From assembly GCF_028640845.1 (NCBI RefSeq), contig NC_080543.1, forward strand, positions 3,165,459 through 3,229,458: a stretch of 64,000 nt of DNA, in the 5' to 3' direction. The position numbers were made by a program, and so were the translations under genes. The stretch is from Ahaetulla prasina (taxonomy: Eukaryota > Chordata > Lepidosauria > Squamata > Colubridae). This document shows positions 19,650 through 31,120 of this stretch, one piece after another (the first letter of the stretch is position 1; each line of letters opens with the position of its first letter). The notes beneath the pieces were generated by a model. It was given only the letters and a program-made list of their open reading frames with translations. It made no database searches and was not told where the DNA came from.

Positions 19650-21090
19650 GGGTAGTCCTTCCATCGACAACAATTCATTTAGTGACTGTCCAAAGTTACA
19701 ACAGCACTGAAAAAGCCAACTTATTTATTTATTATTTACATTTTTATACCGCCCTTCTCCGAGGACTCAGGGAGGTGTACAACATAGATAAAACATAAAT
19801 ACCAAAAATCTTAAAATACAATATTCATTAAAAATCTAATCATATCGCAAGATCTCAAATGGACAGCTAACATCAAAAACATCATTAAAAAAGGACAGCA
19901 AAGAATGTTCTTTCTGCGCCAACTCAGGAAGCTCAAACTGCCCAAGGAGCTGCTGATCCAATTCTACAGAGGAATTATTGAGTCTGTCATTTGCACCTCT
20001 ATAACTGTCTGGTTCGGTTCTGCAACCCACAAGAAAAACACAGACTTCAGAGGATCATTAGAACTGCAGAAAAAATAATTGCTACCAACCTGCCTTCCAT
20101 TGAGGACCTGTATACTGCACGAATCAAGAAGAGGGCCGTGAAAATATCTACAGATCCCTCGCATCCTGGACATAAACTGTTTCAACTCCTACCCTCAAAA
20201 CGACACTATAGAGCACTGCACACCAGAACAACTAGACACAAGAACAGTTTTTCCCCGAAGGCCATCACTCTGCTAAACAAATAATTCCCTCAACACTGTC
20301 AGACTATTTACTGAATCTGCACTACTATTAATCGTCTCATCGTTCCCATCACCAATCTCTTTCCATTTATGACTGTATGACTATAACTTGTTGCTGGCAA
20401 TCCTTATGATTTATACTGATATATTGACCATCAATTGTGTTGTAAATGTTGTACCTTGATGAAGGTATCTTTTCTTTTATGTACACTGAGAGCATATGCA
20501 CCAAGACAAATTCCTTGTGTGTCCAATCACACTTGGCCAATAAAATTCTATTCTATTCTATTCTAATTCGATAGGCTGAGTATTTAAAATAAGCGTATAA
20601 AATTTTAAATGAATTAAACCCCTTAAAAACCCCACTAACAAACCCACAATTAAAATTTATCATTAGGCCAGCCCTGCTTGGTGAAAGAAAAAAGTTTTGA
20701 GCTCGTGCTTAAAGCCAGTTTTCACACTCATGACTGTTGCAACATCCTCAAAATCATTGCGGGATCAAAATTTGGGTGCTGGGCCACCATCTTACAACAG
20801 CAGCTCCTTTAGTGAACATTCAAACTTACAACGGCAATGAAAAAAGAGAAGCGTTTTTCACACTTATGACCGCTGTAGCATCCCCATGGTCACGTAATCC
20901 AAAATTCGGACACTTAAGCTAAGTGAAGTGAAGCCAGATTCACTTAACAACCGTGTGACTAACCTAACAGTCACGGCGATCCACTTAACAACTGAGGGCA
21001 AAGAAACGTCGTAAAATGGGGCCACGGTCACTTGGCAGCTGTCTCACTTAGCAACAGAAAATTTGGGCTCAATGATGATCATTAGGCGAG
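19650..21090 (-). mobile_element. Nest: Tigger-like MITE split by L2, itself split by CR1
   Basis: MITE parts lie at 19,650-19,710 and about 20,722-21,090. L2 3'-end parts (- strand) lie at 19,716-19,850 and 20,573-20,715. A CR1-type 3' end (+ strand) sits at about 19,855-20,572, ending in TGGCCAATAAAATTCTATTC and (ATTCT)n. The order of insertion is therefore MITE, then L2, then CR1. Confidence 0.8.
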
Positions 21091-21269
21091 GTCGACCTGC
21101 ATCCTATTTCTCTTGTTCCTCCTTCTAGGCAAGATATGCAGAGTTTTACATCTTAAGGACTAGAAACTTCTTGTTGTTTTTTTAAAATATAAACAGACAG
21201 CAAGAAGAGGCTGGATCTTAATCTTACACTTGCCTGGCAAGTCATTCGAAGGTGCACCTTGAACCTTAC

Positions 21270-21494
21270 CTGCCCACGGAGAGGATTGTGATCTCGCCCG
21301 GCCGGTGGGGTTTTGGGGCATGGCTACCGGGCAGCACATTTGCGGAGACGGCTTCGGTGGCCCGCAGCATGTCTGGCCACTTCTTCTGGCTGCAGCGGGT
21401 GCAGGTGGGGCCCGAGCGCATGGCCAGGCCCTGGACGGTGTGGAGATGGTGCTGATGAGGACAAATGTTTGGGATCTGGGGTAGGAGGTGCAAC
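21270..21494 (-). CDS. RELT: RELT, cytoplasmic exon ([14 protein letters not shown] region)
   Basis: A 225-bp exon with phase 1 in and 2 out. It encodes [60 protein letters not shown] and [14 protein letters not shown](R). Human RELT reads [39 protein letters not shown] and [10 protein letters not shown], so the match is unambiguous. The Cys/His-rich patch is conserved, which suggests a structural or binding role in the cytoplasmic tail. Acceptor GCCCCATCCAG; donor GTAAGG. Confidence 0.97.
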
Positions 21495-21719
21495 CTGGAT
21501 GGGGCAGAAGCGGCCGTCATTTGGGGCGACAGAGAAAAGGGGCGGTTTGACTAGGTCTTAGCAGGCGGCTGGACTGGCTCAGGTGGGCTGGATTTCAAAG
21601 CCCATCGTCCTTAATCCCTGGGCTCAGGAGGATGGGATAGAGTGCTCAGGGAAGGCGACTGAGGAATCGGAGTTCCCGAGCTTTTTACGCGGGAGAAAAC
21701 CCGAATAACCAAAGACTTA

Positions 21720-22220
<501 letters not shown>

Positions 22221-22281
22221 GGCTGAAAGGCTAGAAAAAACGAGATTGTTGCCTCCGATAGAAGGAAAGTAGGTGACCTAC

Positions 22282-22363
22282 TTGTTCACGGGCTTGTAAA
22301 TCGGCTGCGTGAGCTGCTTGCTGTGGTATTCCTTCAGCATCTCTTCCAGGACAGCTGCGTTTT
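22282..22363 (-). CDS. RELT: RELT, cytoplasmic exon ([12 protein letters not shown])
   Basis: An 82-bp exon encodes (E)[20 protein letters not shown] then IYKPVN(K). Human RELT reads [20 protein letters not shown] here. Acceptor TTGCCCGCAG; donor AA|GTAGGT (acceptable). The phase matches both neighbours (2 bases in, 2 out). Confidence 0.95.
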
Positions 22364-22684
22364 CTGCGGGCAAGAAATTTTGGGGGAATAAGGCTTTTAA
22401 CAAAGCAAGGAAAGCAAGATATGTCCCTTGCATCACAAAGCAAAAAACAAAACAAACAAACCCTGATTCCTGGATGGTGGCTTAAACCATCCAGCGCTGC
22501 AGTGGGACATGAATTGCAAATTTGCACACACACACACACACAAAGGCACACATATATATATCCTGGAAGGCAGCAATGACAAACAAAGTCCATGATGCAC
22601 CCAGAAAACTGTCCAATCTGAAGCTATCTTTATTTTATTTTTTTCTTATGGTTCTTCCAAATGCCCTTTGCAGGCTAACGTATG

Positions 22685-23413
22685 CAGGTAGACCTCGACT
22701 TATGACAACACCTGAGCCCTAAGTTTCCGTTGCTAAGCAAGGCAGTTTTAAGTGAATTGTGCTCCCTATAACCTTTGCCAGTTTTCTTTTTCGTTAAGCG
22801 AACCATAGGTGAACCATGCGGTTGTTAAGTGAATCTGGGTACCTCCATTGGGGTTGCTCGTCGGAAGTCGGCTGGGACCGTGCAGCCGTCCTAAAGCTGC
22901 CAATTGTCTGAATTTTGATCACTTGAAAGGGCTTCAGTCACATGGCTGCAGCCTCCATCTATGCTGTCTTCACATCCAGGTAGTCCTCGACTTACAACGG
23001 TTCACTGAGTGACCGTTCGAAGTTACAACGGCACTGCCGAAAGCGACATGACCGTTTTTCACACTTACGACCACTGCAGCATCTACGTGGACACGGGATC
23101 GAAATTGAGACATTTGGCAACTGACTCGCATTTATGACGGTGGCAGCGTCCCCGGGGTCACGTGATCCCCTTTGGGGACCTTCTGACAAGCAGAGTCAAT
23201 GGGGAAGCCAGATTTGCTTAGCAACCGGGTTACTCGTTTAACAACCGCAGTGATTTGTTTAACAACTCTGGGAAGATAGGTCGTAAAACGGGGAAATTTT
23301 TCAGTTAACCAAGGTGGCGAGAAAAGTTGTAAAATGGCGCCATCTCACTTAACAGTTCTCTCATTTACCAATGGAAATGGGCTCAGTTGTGGTTGTAAGT
23401 TAAGGACTACCTG
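22685..23413. mobile_element. Two Tigger/pogo-like MITEs, head to head
   Basis: The first (about 22,685-22,976) starts CAGGTAGACCTCGACTTATG and is truncated. The second (22,977-23,413) is complete in reverse: CAGGTAGTCCTCGACTTACA to GGACTACCTG, then TA. Confidence 0.85.
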
Positions 23414-23532
23414 TACTGAGACACACACATAATACTTGTGATGCAGAAAGGGTCAATTATTCAGCACTCGGTCAAACGCTACAAATAAGGCCGAGCATTG
23501 GTGTCTGTTGTCGGTCTGGGATCCCCTTAAGA

Positions 23533-26500
23533 CAGGGGTCTCCAACCTTGGCTGCTTTAAGACTTGTGGACTTCAATTCCCAGAGTTCCTCAGCCAGCAA
23601 AGCTGGGAGTTGAAGTCCACAGGTCTTAAAGCGGCCAAGGTTGAGGAATTCTGGGAGTTGAAGTCCACTAGTCTTAAAGTGGCCAAGGTTGAGGAATTCT
23701 GGGAGTTGAAGTCCACTAGTCTTAAAGCGGCCAAGGTTGAGGAATTCTGGGAGTTGAAGTTCACTAGTCTTAAAGCGGCCAAGGTTGAGGAATTCTGGGA
23801 GTTGAAGTTCACTAGTCTTAAAGCGGCCAAGGTTGAGGAATTGTGGGAGTTGAAGTCCACTAGTCTTAAAGCGGCCAAGGTTGAGGAATTGTGGGAGTTG
23901 AAGTCCACTAGTCTTAAAGCGGCCAAAGTTGAGGAATTCTGGGAGTTGAAGTCCACAAGTCTTAAAGCGGCCAAGGTTGAGGAATTCTGGGAGTTGAAGT
24001 CCACAAGTCTTAAAGCGGCCAAGGTTGAGGAATTCTGGGAGTTGAAGTCCACAAGTCTTAAAGCGGCCAAGGTTGAGGAATTCTGGGAGTTGAAGTCCAC
24101 TAGTCTTAAAGCCAAGGTTGAGGAATTCTGGGAGTTGAAGTCCAAGTCTTAAAGCGGCCAAAGTTGAGGAATTCTGGGAGTTAAAGTCCACTAGTCTTAG
24201 CGGCCAAGGTTGAGGAATTCTGGGAGTTGAAGTCCACTAGTCTTAAAGCGGCCAAGGTTGAGGAATTCTGGGAGTTGAAGTCCACTAGTCTTAAAGCGGC
24301 CAAGGTTGAGGAATTCTGGGAGTTGAAGTCCACAAGTCTTAAAGCGGCCAAGGTTGAGGAATTCTGGGAGTTGAAGTTCACTAGTCTTAAAGCCAAGGTT
24401 GAGGAATTCTGGGAGTTGAAGTCCACAAGTCTTAAAGTAGCCAAGGTTGAGGAATTCTGGGAGTTGAAGTCCACAAGTCTTAGCGGCCAAGGTTGAGGAA
24501 TTCTGGAGTTGAAGTCCACTAGTCTTAAAGCGCCAAGGTTGAGGAATTCTGGGAGTTGAATTCCACTAGTCTTAAAGCGCCAAGGTTGAGGAATTCTGGG
24601 AGTTGAAGTCCACAAGTCTTAGCGGCCAAGGTTGAGGAATTCTGGGGTTGAAGTCCACTAGTCTTAAAGCGGCCAGGTTGAGGAATTCTGGGAGTTGAAG
24701 TCCACAAGTCTTAAGCGGCCAAGGTTGAGGAATTCTGGGAGTTAAAGTCCACTAGTCTTAAAGCGCCAAGGTTGAGGAATTCTGGAGTTGAAGTCCACAA
24801 GTCTTAGCGGCCAAGGTTGAGGAATTCTGGGAATTGAAGTCTACAAGTCTTAAAGCGGCCAAGGTTGAGGAATTCTGGGAATTGAAGTCCACTAGTCTTA
24901 AAGCGGCCATGGTTGAGGAATTCTGAGAGTTGAAGTCCACAAGTCTTAAAGCGGCCAAGGTTGAGGAATTCTGGGAGTTGAAGTCCACAAGTCTTAAAGC
25001 TGCCAAGGTTGAGGAATTCTGGGGTTGAAGTCCACAAGTCTTAAAGTGCCAAGGTTGAGGAATTCTGGGAGTTGAAGTCCACAAGTCTTAAAGCGGCCAA
25101 GGTTGAGGAATTCTGGGAGTTGAAGTCCACTAGTCTTAAAGCGGCCAAGGTTGAGGAATTCTGGGAGTTGAAGTCCACAAGTGTTAAAGCGGCCAAGGTT
25201 GAGGAATTCTGGGAGTTGAAGTCCACTAGTCTTAAAGCGGCCAAGGTTGAGGAATTCTGGGAGTTGAAGTCCACAAGTCTTAAAGCGGCCAAGGTTGAGG
25301 AATTCTGGGAGTTGAAGTCCACTAGTCTTAAAGCGGCCATGGTTGAGGAATTCTGGGAGTTGAAGTCCACAAGTCTTAAAGCGGCCAAGGTTGAGGAATT
25401 CTGGGAATTGAAGTCTACTAGTCTTAAAGCGGCCAAGGTTGAGGAATTCTGGGAGTTGAAGTCCACAAGTCTTAAAGCGGCCAAGGTTGAGGAATTCTGG
25501 GAGTTGAAGTCCACTAGTCTTAAAGCGGCCAAGGTTGAGGAATTCTGGGAGTTGAAGTCCACAAGTCTTAAAGCGGCCAAGGTTGAGGAATTCTGGGAGT
25601 TGAAGTCCACTAGTCTTAAAGCGGCCAAGGTTGAGGAATTCTGGGAGTTGAAGTCCACAAGTCTTAAAGCGGCCATGGTTGAGGAATTCTGGGAGTTGAA
25701 GTCCACAAGTCTTAAAGCGGCCAAGGTTGAGGAATTCTGGGAATTGAAGTCTACTAGTCTTAAAGCGGCCAAGGTTGAGGAATTCTGGGAATTGAAGTCC
25801 ACTAGTCTTAAAGCGGCCATGGTTGAGGAATTCTGAGAGTTGAAGTCCACAAGTCTTAAAGCGGCCAAGGTTGAGGAATTCTGGGAGTTGAAGTCCACAA
25901 GTCTTAAAGCGGCCAAGGTTGAGGAATTCTGAGAGTTGAAGTCCACAAGTCTTAAAGCGGCCAAGGTTGAGGAATTCTGGGAGTTGAAGTCCACAAGTCT
26001 TAAAGCGGCCAAGGTTGAGGAATTCTGGGAGTTGAAGTCCACTAGTCTTAAAGCGGCCAAGGTTGAGGAATTCTGGGAGTTGAAGTCCACAAGTGTTAAA
26101 GCGGCCAAGGTTGAGGAATTCTGGGAGTTGAAGTCCACTAGTCTTAAAGCGGCCAAGGTTGAGGAATTCTGGGAGTTGAAGTCCACAAGTCTTAAAGCGG
26201 CCAAGGTTGAGGAATTCTGGGAGTTGAAGTCCACAAGTGTTAAAGCGGCCAAGGTTGAGGAATTCTGGGAGTTGAAGTCCACAAGTCTTAAAGCGGCCAA
26301 GGTTGAGGAATTCTGGGAGTTGAAGTCCACTAGTCTTAAAGCGGCCAAGGTTGAGGAATTCTGGGAGTTGAAGTCCACAAGTCTTAAAGCGGCCAAGGTT
26401 GAGGAATTCTGGGAGTTGAAGTCCACTAGTCTTAAAGCGGCCAAGATTGAGGAATTATGGGAGTTGAAGTCCACTAGTCTTAAAGCGGCCAAGGTTGAGG

Positions 26501-27323
26501 AATTCTGGGAGTTGAAGTCCACTAGTCTTAAAGCGGCCAAGGTTGAGGAATTCTGGGAGTTGAAGTCCACTAGTCTTAAAGCGGCCAAGGTTGAGGAATT
26601 CTGGGAATTGAAGTCCACAAGTCTTAAAGCGGCCAAGGTTGAGGAATTCTGGGAGTTGAAGTCCACTAGTCTTAAAGTGGCCAAGGTTGAGGAATTCTGG
26701 GAGTTGAAGTTCACAAGTCTTAAAGCGGCCAAGGTTGAGGAATTCTGGGAGTTGAAGTCCACAAGTCTTAAAGCGGCCAAGGTTGAGGAATTCTGGGAAT
26801 TGAAGTCCACAAGTCTTAAAGCGGCCAAGGTTGAGGAATTCTGGGAATTGAAGTCCACAAGTCTTAAAGCGGCCAAGGTTGAGGAATTCTGGGAGTTGAA
26901 GTCCACAAGTCTTAAAGCGGCCAAGGTTGAGGAATTCTGGGAATTGAAGTCCACTAGTCTTAAAGCGGCCAAGCTTGAGGAATTCTGGGAGTTGAAGTCC
27001 ACTAGTCTTAAAGTGGCCAAGGTTGAGGAATTCTGGGAGTTGAAGTTCACAAGTCTTAAAGCGGCCAAGGTTGAGGAATTCTGGGAGTTGAAGTCCACAA
27101 GTCTTAAAGCGGCCAAGGTTGAGGAATTCTGGGATTTGAAGTCCACTAGTCTTAAAGCGGCCAAGGTTGAGGAATTCTGGGAATTGAAGTCCACTAGTCT
27201 TAAAGCGGCCAAGGTTGAGGAATTCTGGGAATTGAAGTCCACAAGTCTTAAAGCGGCCAAGGTTGAGGAATTCTGGGAGTTGAAGTCCACAAGTCTTAAA
27301 GCGGCCAAGGTTGGAGACCCCTG
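23533..27323. repeat. 48-bp minisatellite (about 75 copies) inside one hAT MITE
   Basis: The left end is CAGGGGTCTCCAACCTTGG with a normal left arm; the right end is AAGGTTGGAGACCCCTG. Both are flanked by an 8-bp duplication, CCTTAAGA (23,525-23,532) and CCTTAAGT (27,324-27,331). Between them the right-arm sequence TTGAGGAATTCTGGGAGTTG, AAGTCCAC[T/A]AGTCTTAAAG, CGGCCAAGG (48 bp) repeats in tandem. Copies before about 25,060 carry deletions of 1-5 bp; later copies hold strict 48-bp phase. 48 is divisible by 3, so long open frames exist on both strands (including a 755-codon one on the - strand), with no sign of being genes. It lies in the RELT intron between exons 27,492 and 22,363. Confidence 0.95.
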
Positions 27324-27491
27324 CCTTAAGTGTTGGTCTCAAAGGTTATCTCTTTATTATTCCTCGAAACAAATGCAATGAACCGGCCTTCCCAAAGAGT
27401 GATTGACACCCCTGCCAAGTTGACAGGACTCACAAACGGTCCCCCAATCTGTGAAAAAAGCAAAGAAACCTTTCTTTGAAAAGGACCCCAC

Positions 27492-27572
27492 CTTTCTTCT
27501 CCGTGATCAAGCGCACCAGGACGCCGATGGTATCTTCGTTGACATCTTCAGTCTTATGGCCTGAGCTGCTCC
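27492..27572 (-). CDS. RELT: RELT, cytoplasmic exon ([16 protein letters not shown])
   Basis: An 81-bp exon encodes (G)[19 protein letters not shown] then RLITEKK. Human RELT reads [20 protein letters not shown], an essentially diagnostic match (RELL1/RELL2 share a related segment, but the neighbouring exons fit RELT). Acceptor TCATTTTTAG; donor AAAG|GTGGGG. Phase 1 on both sides. Confidence 0.96.
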
Positions 27573-27614
27573 CTAAAAATGAAGTTCAGACAGTTAAGAA
27601 CCCCAATTTTTGAA

Positions 27615-28690
27615 AACCAGTTGGGTCTAGCGGCGAAGGCACCAGGCTGGAAACCGGGAGACTGTGAGTTCTAGTCCCACCTTAGGCATGAAAACCAATT
27701 GGGTGACTTTGGGCCAATCACCAGGAGACGGTGAGTTCTACTCCCGCCTTAGGCATAAAAGCCGACTGGGTGACTTTGGGCCAATCACCAGGAGACACTG
27801 AGTTCTACTCCCGCCTTAGGCATAAAAGCTGACTGGGTGACTTTGGGCCAATCACCAGGAGACGGTGAGTTCTACTCCCGCCTTAGGCATAAAAGCCGAC
27901 TGGGTGACTTTGGGCCAATCACCAGGAGACACTGAGTTCTACTCCCGCCTTAGGCATAAAAGCTGACTGGGTGACTTTGGGCCAATCACCAGGAGACGGT
28001 GAGTTCTAGTCCCACCTTAGGCATGAAAACCAATTGGGTGACTTTGGGCCAATCACCAGGAGACGGTGAGTTCTACTCCCGCCTTAGGCATAAAAGCCGA
28101 CTGGGTGACTTTGGGCCAATCGCCAGGAGACGGTGAGTTCTACTCCCGCCTTAGGCATAAAAGCTGACTGGGTGACTTTGGGCCAATCACCAGGAGACAG
28201 TGAGTTCTAGTCCCACCTTAGGCATATAAAACCAATTGGGTGACTTTGGGCCAATCACCAGGAGATGGTGAGTTCTAGTCCCACCTTAGGCATAAAAGCC
28301 GACTGGGTGACTTTGGGCCAATCACCAGGAGACGGTGAGTTCTACTCCCGCCTTACGCATGAAAGCCAACTGGGTAACGCTGGGCCAATCACCAGGAGAC
28401 ACTGAGTTCTAGTCCCACCTTAGGCATGAAAGCAGGCTGGGAGACTTTGGGCCAATCACTGGGAGTTCTAGTTCTGCCTTAAGCATGAAAGTTGACTAGA
28501 TGACTTTGGGTTAAACACCAGGAGACAGAGAGTTCTAGTCCCGCCTTAGGCACAAAAGTTGGTTGAATGCCTTTGGGCCAATCATCAGGAGAGGGTGACT
28601 TCTAGTTCCACCTTAGGCATGAGAGCCACCTGGGTGACTCTGGGCCAATCACCAGGCAATAGTGAGTTCTAGTCCTGCCTTAGCACAAAG
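27615..28690 (+). repeat. 67-bp minisatellite from a tRNA-SINE head, about 16 copies
   Basis: Unit: GACTTTGGGCCAATCACCAG, GAGACGGTGAGTTCTACTCC, CGCCTTAGGCATAAAAGCCG, ACTGGGT. The first unit begins inside what looks like a tRNA-related SINE head (TCTAGCGGCGAAGGCACCAG). Each unit holds a B-box-like GAGTTCTAGTCCC or GAGTTCTACTCCC. Divergence rises toward 28,690. RELT intron. Confidence 0.88.
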
Positions 28691-28711
28691 GCCATATTTG
28701 GGGGTGCTGTT

Positions 28712-28760
28712 CTAACTTTGAAGGGTCACTAAACAAATGACCGTAAGTCAAGGACTATTG
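28712..28760 (+). mobile_element. Tigger/pogo-like MITE terminal fragment
   Basis: GGGTCACTAAACAAATGACC then GTAAGTCAAGGACTA, the typical right end. Confidence 0.7.
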
Positions 28761-28939
28761 ATATTGCATTTCAGAGACAGGAGATGGCGCTATTGCTGCA
28801 CCTATTTCTTTTCAGGCACCAACAGCCTCCAGAAGCCGGACATCTGGGCTGAAGTTGGGAAAGCTAAGATAGAGATGCGTCTGCAATTCCACATGGCCAG
28901 TTGGGCCTCTGGCATATTCATGTCTGAATCCTCAAAGAT

Positions 28940-29608
28940 ACCCAACAGTTTTGTGGCATTCAAAAGCTCAAACTGCCCAAGGAGCTGCTGATTCAGTTCT
29001 ACAGAGGAATTATTGAGTCTGTCATTTGCACCTCTATAACTGTCTGGTTCGGTTCTGCAACCCAACAAGAAAAACACAGACTTCAGAGGATAATTAGAAC
29101 TGCAGAAAAAATAATGGCTACCAACCTGCCTTCCATTGAGGACCTGTATACTGCACGAATCAAGAAGAGGACCGTGAAAATATTTACAGATCCTTCGCAT
29201 CCTGGACATAAACTGTTTCAACTCCTACCCTCAAAACGACGCTATAGAGCACTGCACACCAGAACAACTAGACACAAGAACAGTTTTTTCCCGAAGGCCA
29301 TCACTCTGCTAAACAAATAATTCCCTCAACACTGTCAAACTATTTACTGAATCTGCACTACTATTAATCTTCTCATAGTTCCCATCACCAATCTCTTTCC
29401 ACTTATGACTGTATGACTATAACTTGTTGCTGGCAATCCTTATGATTTATATTGATATATTGACCATCATTTGTGTTGTAAATGTTGTACCTTGATGAAC
29501 GTATCTTTTCTTTTACGTACACTGAGAGCCTATGCACCAAGACAAATTCCTTGTGTGTCCAATCACACTTGGCCAATAAAAAATTCTATTCTATTCTATT
29601 CTATTCAA
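28940..29608 (+). mobile_element. CR1-type LINE 3' end with (ATTCT)n tail
   Basis: Encodes FYRGIIESVICTSITVWFGS, LQRIIRTAEKIMATNLPSIE, DLYTARIKKRTVKIFTDPSH and PGHKLFQLLPSKRRYRALHT, the C-terminal end of the RT protein, broken by frameshifts. The 3' UTR ends CACTTGGCCAATAAA and then ATTCT repeats. Confidence 0.88.
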
Positions 29609-29844
29609 AACTAATTTTACTGAGTGGCAATTACCCAAAGCAGTCAGTTGACTTTGCTGCTCGCACAATACAGCAGGACAGGGAAAATAATTGTGGATTT
29701 TTAAATTTGGTGAGATTGCAACTTCAATCAAAGGATTTCTGCAGTGGGCAGTTTATGCCTATCGTGGCATTTAGCAGGGAGAACAATGCGGTTCTAACAT
29801 CCAGGTAGGAAAAATAAAAGGCTCGTGTCTACAGCATAAGGCAG

Positions 29845-30200
29845 GGATGTCCAACCTGGGCCACGAATCTCTAACTTTGGCAACTTCAGGACCTGTGGAC
29901 TTCAACTCCCAGAATTCCCCAACCAGTTATGGTTCTATCTCTGATAATTAGGCGTTGTCTATTCCAGGGTCTCCAAATGTAATCACTCTAAGACTTGTGG
30001 ACTTCAATTCCCAGAATTCCTCAGCCAGCAGGGCTGAGGAATTCTGGGAATTGAAGTCCACAATGCTTAAAATTGTTAGATTTGGCTGGCTGAGGAATTC
30101 TGGGAGTTGAAGTCCACAAGTCATAAAATGGCCACAGTTGGACACTCCTGGTAGAAGGAGTTGGACTAGAGAGACCTCCAAGGTCCCTTCCAGCCCTGGG
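29845..30200. mobile_element. hAT palindromic MITE copies plus CR1 tail
   Basis: A half element lies at about 29,870-29,930, and a full copy with an internal extra arm at about 29,966-30,150. Then comes GAAGGAGTTGGACTAGAGAG with CCTCCAAGGTCCCTTCC, a CR1 3' tail. Confidence 0.7.
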
Positions 30201-30408
30201 ACTCTATGGTTCTAGAGACCCAGCTTGGGAGGGTCTGAGAAAGGGAGCTGGGTGTCCAAACTCCTCACAGGTTGACCTTGCAGCCAACGATGAGATGCCA
30301 CTACTCAAAAGCACGTGCAGAGTGCCGAAGGATGGCGAGACCTACCCAGCCATTGCCAGGGTAGCCAAAAAGAGCTCACACTTCATACAAGCTGTATCTC
30401 CCCCTCAC

Positions 30409-30666
30409 CGGTTCTGTCCGATTTGGTCGCCTCCTCGTCCGTCTCCTTCTGGGCCGTGCAGCGGTACCCCTTTTTCATCAGCAGGTTGCAGAAAAGGATG
30501 CCGAGCAAACCCATAATGCAGAAGACGGGGACGATGGCCAGTACCGCGTACTGCGTGGCACTCTCGTCCGCCTTGCCATCCCGCGTGCCGTTCAGCACCA
30601 ACTTCTCACCATGTCTCGGGTGGGCTTCGGCGTTTCGGGTCAGGCGAGATGGCCGTTTCCTGGAAC
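30409..30666 (-). CDS. RELT: RELT, juxtamembrane and transmembrane exon
   Basis: A 258-bp exon. After (G)[19 protein letters not shown] and [19 protein letters not shown] comes the single membrane span [20 protein letters not shown] then [20 protein letters not shown] and ATKSDRT. Human RELT reads [39 protein letters not shown]. The NGT sequon just outside the membrane is also conserved (human NGTRAGG). The basic MKKGYR stretch after the span fits a type I topology. Acceptor CTTTTCTCACAG; donor CCG|GTGAGG; phase 1 in and out. Confidence 0.98.
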
Positions 30667-30724
30667 CTGTGAGAAAAGGGTCGGGAGGAGGAGAAGAGGG
30701 GAAGAGGTCAGCGAGAAGACCTCA

Positions 30725-31120
30725 TTGAGTCTGTCATCTGGACCTCTATAACTGTCTGGTTCGGTTCTGCAACCCAACGAGACAGACACAGACTTCAGAG
30801 GATCATTAGAACGGCAGAAAAAATAATGGCTACCAACCTGCCTTCCATTGAGGACCTGTATACTGCACGAATCAAGAAGAGGGCCGTGAAAATATTTGCA
30901 GATCCCTCGCATCCTGGACATAAACTGTTTCAACTCCTACCCTCAAAATGACACTATAGAGCACTGCACACCAGAACAACTAGACACAAGAACAGTTTTT
31001 TCCCGAAGGCCATCACTCTGCTAAACAAATAATTCCCTCAACACTGTCAAACTATTTACTAAATCTGCACTACTATTAATCTTCTCCTCTACCTCCTCCC
31101 ACTTATTACTATAACCAGGG
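30725..31120 (+). mobile_element. CR1-type LINE 3' fragment, no tail
   Basis: Same protein region as 28,940-29,320, ending near 31,120 before the ATTCT tail. It begins about 60 bp upstream, in transcription sense, of the RELT membrane exon's acceptor. Confidence 0.82.

Noticed and set aside
25936..27381. 481-codon frame with a 16-residue repeat (VEEFWELKSTSLKAAK)
   Set aside because: Consequence of a 48-bp minisatellite divisible by three; both strands are open and there is no gene context.
27615..28690. CRISPR-like array (regular repeats with spacers)
   Set aside because: The repeats are contiguous 67-bp units without unique spacers, in a vertebrate intron.
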